Source: BRH-c54 sp965284565 (GTDB lineage Bacteria > Bacteroidota > Bacteroidia > Flavobacteriales_E > Vicingaceae). Taken from it: 64,000 bases of DNA. The translations under genes and the position numbers were made by a program. Under the pieces are notes generated by a model. It searched no databases, was not told where the DNA came from, and saw nothing but the letters and a program-made list of their open reading frames with translations. The DNA is taken from positions 62,001 to 126,000 of the forward strand of contig OZ260100.1 of NCBI GenBank assembly GCA_965284565.1, read 5' to 3'. Shown piece by piece: positions 59,865-64,000 of this stretch; position 1 is the stretch's first letter, and each line of letters begins with the position of its first letter.

Positions 59865-60782
59865 TTACTGATAAAACCTACTTCTAAAAAATTTTAAGTA
59901 ATCATCTGGTACTTTGGTTTCAAAAACAACTTCTTTTTTGGTTATAGGATGGATAAAAGCTAACTGCTTTAAATGAAGTGCTAATCTGCCTATAGGGTTT
60001 TCTGTAGCTTCATATTTTTTGTCGCCAATAATTGGGTGTCCGAGGCTTTTCATGTGCACACGCAATTGGTTTTTTCTTTCTGTTTCTTGGTGAGCTTCTA
60101 ATAAAGTATAAAATTCATTTTTCTTAATTACCTGGTAATGACTTACTGCCAATTTAGCTTCATCACTTTTGTTGGCAACAACATACATCATTAACGCTTT
60201 GTTTTCTTTAAGGTAATTCACAATTTTTCCTTCATCATTCTCCATGGTTCCTTGGGTAACTGCTAAATATTTTCTGTTAGCAATAGTTCTATCCCAATCT
60301 TTTTGAAGTGAAACCTGACTGTTTTTATTTTTTGCAAAAACCATTAATCCAGATGCATCTTTATCCAACCGATGTACAACAAATATTTTTGCCAAAGGAT
60401 CATCGAGCTGAACATGATGGGTAATGGTTTTATAAACCGTTTGCATTTTAGTTTTTCCTGTAGAAATTGACAATAAACCACTTTTTTTATCTACAACAAT
60501 TATGTCTTCATCTTCAAAAACTACTTTTACTCCTTGGTAAGAAAGTTCTCTAAAAGGCTTATCCCAACTCACTTTAACAATATCTCCTACTTTTAGTGCA
60601 TGGTCAAATTGTTTTATAATCTTATCATTAACCATAAACTGTTTTCTTGCTAACATTCCTTTAACCTTATTTCTGGTTTTATCCTTAATATGCTGTAAAA
60701 GAAAATTTAACAATTCATCAGCTGCATCAACTTTTAGTCGGCTTACTCTGTTTAAATTTTTATTGGGCGATTTTTTTTGCAT
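59865..60782 (-). CDS. RluA family pseudouridine synthase
   Basis: This 305-residue enzyme isomerises uridines in rRNA or tRNA. It has an N-terminal S4 RNA-binding domain (about 15-75, LLNFLLQHIKDKTRNKVKGM, then LARKQFMVNDKIIKQFDHAL) and the RluA catalytic domain with HRLDKDASGLMVFAKN, whose aspartate is the nucleophile, and the HQETERKNQLRVHMKSLGHP motif (RxLRvH type). The DASG replaces the more usual DTSG. Its stop lies just beyond the last attC-like site. Confidence 0.94.
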   Translation of the reverse strand: MQKKSPNKNLNRVSRLKVDAADELLNFLLQHIKDKTRNKVKGMLARKQFMVNDKIIKQFDHALKVGDIVKVSWDKPFRELSYQGVKVVFEDEDIIVVDKKSGLLSISTGKTKMQTVYKTITHHVQLDDPLAKIFVVHRLDKDASGLMVFAKNKNSQVSLQKDWDRTIANRKYLAVTQGTMENDEGKIVNYLKENKALMMYVVANKSDEAKLAVSHYQVIKKNEFYTLLEAHQETERKNQLRVHMKSLGHPIIGDKKYEATENPIGRLALHLKQLAFIHPITKKEVVFETKVPDDYLKFFRSRFYQ

Positions 60783-60823
60783 GCTATTTCTAATAAAGCA
60801 TCAAAGTTAGGTTAATCGTAAGA

Positions 60824-60936
60824 ATAAAATAAGTTTAAACCTAAACTTATTTTATCCTCACCCGAAACTACTATTAGTAGTTTCGACCTCTCCTAAAGGA
60901 GAGGTGAAAGTAGAACCTCTAGAATAAGCCTAGAGG
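60824..60936. repeat. four consecutive hairpins in divergent intergenic region
   Basis: Four perfect inverted repeats follow each other: 60824-60855 (14-bp stem ATAAAATAAGTTTA), 60863-60885 (CGAAACTAC stem), 60886-60905 (ACCTCTCCT stem) and 60916-60936 (CCTCTAG stem, then AATTTTTT). They lie between the divergent pseudouridine synthase and AMP nucleosidase genes. The last resembles an intrinsic terminator reading to the right. Confidence 0.85.
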
Positions 60937-61013
60937 AATTTTTTAGATTTAATTTGATATAATGAATAGCGAAAAATTATATTGCTTAATTTCGTTTTTC
61001 TAAAAAAGAAATT

Positions 61014-61799
61014 ATGGTTACAAAAGAAAGCATTGTTAAAAATTGGCTTACACGCTATACAGGAAAAGCCTTAGAAGATTTTGGTCAGTATATATTATTA
61101 ACCAATTTTAGTAATTATGTAGAGTATTTTGCTAAGATAAAAAACGTTTCTGTTGAAGGTAAAGATAAAGCCATGCCGAATGCTACTGCTGATGGAATAA
61201 CCATTATTAACTTTAGTATGGGAAGTGCCAATGCTGCAACCATTATGGATTTATTGAGTGCCATTACCCCAAAAGCTTGTCTATTTTTAGGTAAGTGTGG
61301 CGGATTAAAAAAGAAAAATAATATTGGCGATTATATTTTACCCATTGCAGCCATAAGAGGCGAAGGAACATCTAACGATTATTTTCCTACAGAAGTACCT
61401 GCTCTACCCGCTTTTACCTTACAAAGAGCTGTTTCTACCACCATAAGAGAGTTTAAAAAAGATTACTGGACAGGTACCGTTTATACCACCAACAGAAGAG
61501 TTTGGGAACATGATGAAGAATTTAAAACTTATTTGAGAAAAATTAGAGCAATGGCTATTGATATGGAAACTGCCACTTTGTTTATTACAGGTTTTCACAA
61601 TAAAATTTCTACAGGAGCACTGTTATTAGTTTCCGACCAGCCAATGATTCCCGAAGGTGTTAAAACTGATAAAAGTGACCAATTAGTTACTCAGAGTTAT
61701 GTAGAGGAACATATAAAAATTGGAATTCAATCATTAGAAGAAATTAGAAATCACGGAATGAGTGTTAAACATCTTAAATTCTCTTACTCTGAAGATTAA
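61014..61799 (+). CDS. amn: AMP nucleosidase (short form)
   Basis: AMP nucleosidase splits AMP to adenine and ribose 5-phosphate. The 261-residue product is of the phosphorylase/uridine family fold without the extra N-terminal domain of the E. coli enzyme, as usual in Bacteroidota. Features are IINFSMGSANAATIMDLLSA, CLFLGKCGGLKKKNNIGDYI, VYTTNRRVWEHDEEF, and the ribose-binding AIDMETATLF. Its stop overlaps the start of holA by one base. Confidence 0.93.
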   Translation: MVTKESIVKNWLTRYTGKALEDFGQYILLTNFSNYVEYFAKIKNVSVEGKDKAMPNATADGITIINFSMGSANAATIMDLLSAITPKACLFLGKCGGLKKKNNIGDYILPIAAIRGEGTSNDYFPTEVPALPAFTLQRAVSTTIREFKKDYWTGTVYTTNRRVWEHDEEFKTYLRKIRAMAIDMETATLFITGFHNKISTGALLLVSDQPMIPEGVKTDKSDQLVTQSYVEEHIKIGIQSLEEIRNHGMSVKHLKFSYSED

Positions 61800-62800
61800 T
61801 GACTTACAACGATATACTTAAAGATTTAAAAAACAAGGTTTACCACCCTATATATTTTTTATGTGGTGAAGAGCCTTTTTATATAGATTTGATAAGTAAT
61901 TTCATTGAAAAAAATGTGTTAGATGAAGCTGAAAAAGAATTTAATCAGCAAATTATTTATGGTAAAGATACCGACATTTCTACTATTATAGCTTCCGCCA
62001 AGCGCTACCCAATGATGGCAAACCATAATGTGGTAATTGTAAAAGAGGCTCAGCATTTAGTAAAACAAATAGATCAGCTAGAAGCTTATTTAGACAATCC
62101 TACTAAAAGCACTGTGTTGGTTTTCTGTTATAAATACAAAACCTTAGATGGTAGAAAAGGCATCACTAAAAAACTTAATAAAAAAAGTGTCTTTTTTGAA
62201 TCTAAACCAATTTATGACAACCAAGTACCCGCTTGGATTAATGATTACCTTAAAGACAAAAACTATACAATAGCCCCTAAGGCAACTCATTTAATTGCTG
62301 AATTTTTAGGGACAGATTTAGGTAAAATAGCCAACGAACTTGAGAAATTAACCATTAACATCCCCGAAGGTACTGTTATTAATGCAGATATAGTCGAGAA
62401 AAATATTGGTATTAGTAAAGACTTTAACATGTTTGAGCTTAATAATGCCATTGGAGCAAGAGACATTCTTAAAGCCAATAAAATTATCAACCATTTTGCA
62501 AAGAACGAAAAAGAACATCCTATACAAGCTACTTTAGCTGTTTTATACATGTTTTTTACTGCTATACTTAAATACCATTACACTAAAGATAAAAGCCCAA
62601 GAAATATTGCTTCTGCTCTAAAAGTTAATCCTTTTTTTGTGAAAGATTATCAGCTTGCAGCTAAAAATTACGACATTAGAAAAGCCGTAAAAGTAATTGA
62701 ATATATTAGAGAATATGACCTAAAATCTAAAGGAGTAAACAATGTTTCTTCATCTAGCGGTGAACTTACAAAAGAACTTGTCTTTAAAATTTTACACTAA
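61799..62800 (+). CDS. holA: DNA polymerase III delta subunit
   Basis: HolA is the clamp-loader subunit that opens the beta sliding clamp. The 333-residue protein begins YNDILKDLKNKVYHPIYFLC with GEEPFYIDLISNF, and has the family pattern VVIVKEAQHL, VLVFCYKYKTLDGRKG, FLGTDLGKIANELEKLTINI and LAVLYMFFTAILKYH, with the delta C-terminal domain in the last 120 residues. Length is typical. It is coupled to amn by a one-base overlap. Confidence 0.94.
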   Translation: MTYNDILKDLKNKVYHPIYFLCGEEPFYIDLISNFIEKNVLDEAEKEFNQQIIYGKDTDISTIIASAKRYPMMANHNVVIVKEAQHLVKQIDQLEAYLDNPTKSTVLVFCYKYKTLDGRKGITKKLNKKSVFFESKPIYDNQVPAWINDYLKDKNYTIAPKATHLIAEFLGTDLGKIANELEKLTINIPEGTVINADIVEKNIGISKDFNMFELNNAIGARDILKANKIINHFAKNEKEHPIQATLAVLYMFFTAILKYHYTKDKSPRNIASALKVNPFFVKDYQLAAKNYDIRKAVKVIEYIREYDLKSKGVNNVSSSSGELTKELVFKILH

Positions 62801-62905
62801 TTTTTTGGTTGATTTTAGTTTTTTTAAGTTTTGATAATTTTAAAAATTAGGCTAACAAAACTCATTACCTTAAATTTGTGATGTACTAATTTGAAAAAAT
62901 ACCAT

Positions 62906-64000
62906 ATGAAAGTCACACCAGTTGATAAGTGGATAATTAACCCTATTCAGCAGTTTATAAAAAGTAGTACCACTAGTGGAATTGTACTTTTCTCTTCAGC
63001 AATTTTAGCTATCATTCTTTCCAATTCATTATGGTCTCACCAGTTTCATGAACTATGGGAATTAGAGTTTTCTATTGGTTTTAATGGTCATTACATCAAT
63101 AAAAATCTTCACCATTGGATTAATGATGGCTTAATGGCTGTTTTCTTTTTTGTGGTTGGACTAGAATTAAAAAGAGAAATAGTTGCTGGAGAACTTCGGA
63201 ATCCTAAAAATGCTATTCTACCTATTGCAGCAGCTATAGGTGGAATGATATTACCTGCTATTATCTATTTAATTTTCAATCCTTCAGGAGCTACTGCTGA
63301 TGGTTGGGGAATTCCTATGGCAACTGATATTGCTTTTGCTTTGGGAGTACTATACTTATTAGGAAATAAAGTACCTCTCTCTTTAAAAATTTTTCTTACT
63401 GTGCTTGCTATTGTTGATGATATTGGAGCAGTACTAGTAATTGCTTTTTTTTACACCTCAGATATTAATTTTCTAAGCTTAGCAACAGGTGGGGTTTTTA
63501 TGCTGATATTAATTTTTTCTAACCTTATTGGTATTAGAAATACTATCTACTATGCAATAATTGGAATTGGTGGATTGTGGTTGGCATTCTTAATGTCGGG
63601 CGTACACGCAACTATTGCTGCTGTTATGGCTGCAATGACTATACCTGTAAATGTTAAAATTGCTGAAAAAGAATATACCAAACGCATTAAGAATTTAATT
63701 TTCAAATTTGAAGAGGAAGAACCTAACAACAATCCTGCTGTTACACCAAATCAATTACGAATTATACAAGATATTAGAGATTACTCTAAAAGTGCTCTTA
63801 CACCGTTACAAAGGTTAGAACTCAGAATGTATCCAATAGTTGCTTTCGTTATTATGCCCATATTCGCCCTAAGTAATGCAGGAATAGTTTTTTCTAGCGA
63901 ATCATTTAATCAAATAGTTAGCCCTGTATTTTTTGGCGTTTTTTTGGGCTTATTGGTAGGAAAAGTACTAGGTGTTTATGGATTAATTTCTATCCTCTTA
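62906..64000 (+). CDS. nhaA: Na+/H+ antiporter NhaA (3'-truncated by window edge)
   Basis: NhaA exchanges Na+ for H+ across the inner membrane. From the ATG at 62906, 365 codons run open to the end of the window. Motifs are HHWINDGLMAVFFFVVGLEL, KREIVAGELRNPKNAILPIA, the ATDIAFALGVLYLL aspartate and the paired aspartates in AIVDDIGAVLVIAFF that bind Na+, and FLMSGVHATIAAVMAA. About ten membrane spans are visible, and the last ones are missing. TAAATTTG at 62872-62879 upstream fits the -7 box TAnnTTTG, though no -33 TTG at the right spacing was seen. Confidence 0.96.
   Translation, partial: MKVTPVDKWIINPIQQFIKSSTTSGIVLFSSAILAIILSNSLWSHQFHELWELEFSIGFNGHYINKNLHHWINDGLMAVFFFVVGLELKREIVAGELRNPKNAILPIAAAIGGMILPAIIYLIFNPSGATADGWGIPMATDIAFALGVLYLLGNKVPLSLKIFLTVLAIVDDIGAVLVIAFFYTSDINFLSLATGGVFMLILIFSNLIGIRNTIYYAIIGIGGLWLAFLMSGVHATIAAVMAAMTIPVNVKIAEKEYTKRIKNLIFKFEEEEPNNNPAVTPNQLRIIQDIRDYSKSALTPLQRLELRMYPIVAFVIMPIFALSNAGIVFSSESFNQIVSPVFFGVFLGLLVGKVLGVYGLISILL

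Overview
The window is AT-rich chromosomal DNA from a Bacteroidota bacterium, probably Flavobacteriia-like. The evidence is a TAnnTTTG -7 promoter box, a general lack of Shine-Dalgarno sequences, TonB-dependent and SusC-like outer-membrane receptors, a PorE-like OmpA protein, a type IX secretion (T9SS) sorting domain, and typical Bacteroidota housekeeping proteins. Both edges cut genes: rpoB on the left (minus strand, 3' end missing) and nhaA on the right (plus strand, 3' end missing).

Left block (1-9.8 kb, all minus strand): a large translation/transcription operon reading xerC-like recombinase, hpf, tRNA-Thr(TGT), tRNA-Tyr, tRNA-Gly, tRNA-Thr(GGT), tuf, tRNA-Trp, secE, nusG, rplK, rplA, rplJ, rplL, rpoB. 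A consensus Bacteroidota promoter lies in front of the tRNAs, and hpf carries an unusual strong Shine-Dalgarno. Then 9.8-16.4 kb holds aroE, a PorE-like TPR/PD40/OmpA protein, a large AsmA-like protein and a small conserved protein. A heavy-metal RND efflux island (16.5-23.2 kb: TolC-, CusA-, CusB-like and two His-rich small proteins) follows. It is bracketed by a 94-bp direct repeat made of the 3' end of the preceding gene, which suggests acquisition.

Middle block (23.4-47.5 kb): ordinary chromosomal genes, including two zinc-ribbon membrane proteins (one a CPBP protease), a DEAD-box helicase, a GH3/beta-lactamase fusion, receptors, a metallophosphoesterase, mltG, a TPR/SH3 protein, moeB-rhodanese, moaE, recR, a glycosyltransferase, anmK and an acyl-CoA dehydrogenase.

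The most interesting region is 47.6-59.9 kb. It is an array of gene cassettes, all on the plus strand, separated by eight imperfect inverted repeats. Each repeat begins with an inverse core (YYYAAC, then A.TGTATA) and ends with TATAC....CGTTRRR, which is the architecture of integron attC sites. The first 7-13 bases of each cassette are the reverse complement of the inverse core at the 3' end of the same cassette, which is the hallmark of excised and circularised integron cassettes. No integron integrase is visible, so the region is best called a CALIN (cluster of attC sites lacking an integrase) in a phylum where such arrays are little described. The cargo includes a repeat protein, a propeller lipoprotein, a nucleotidyltransferase plus DUF262 pair that looks like a defence module, a secreted metallo-beta-lactamase-fold protein with a T9SS tail, several unknowns, and an unusually large final segment with a Crp-type regulator and two operons under duplicated promoters (YceI/membrane protein/RibA-like and DoxX/NmrA-like/YgiD-like). 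The window ends with an RluA-type pseudouridine synthase, AMP nucleosidase, holA and nhaA.
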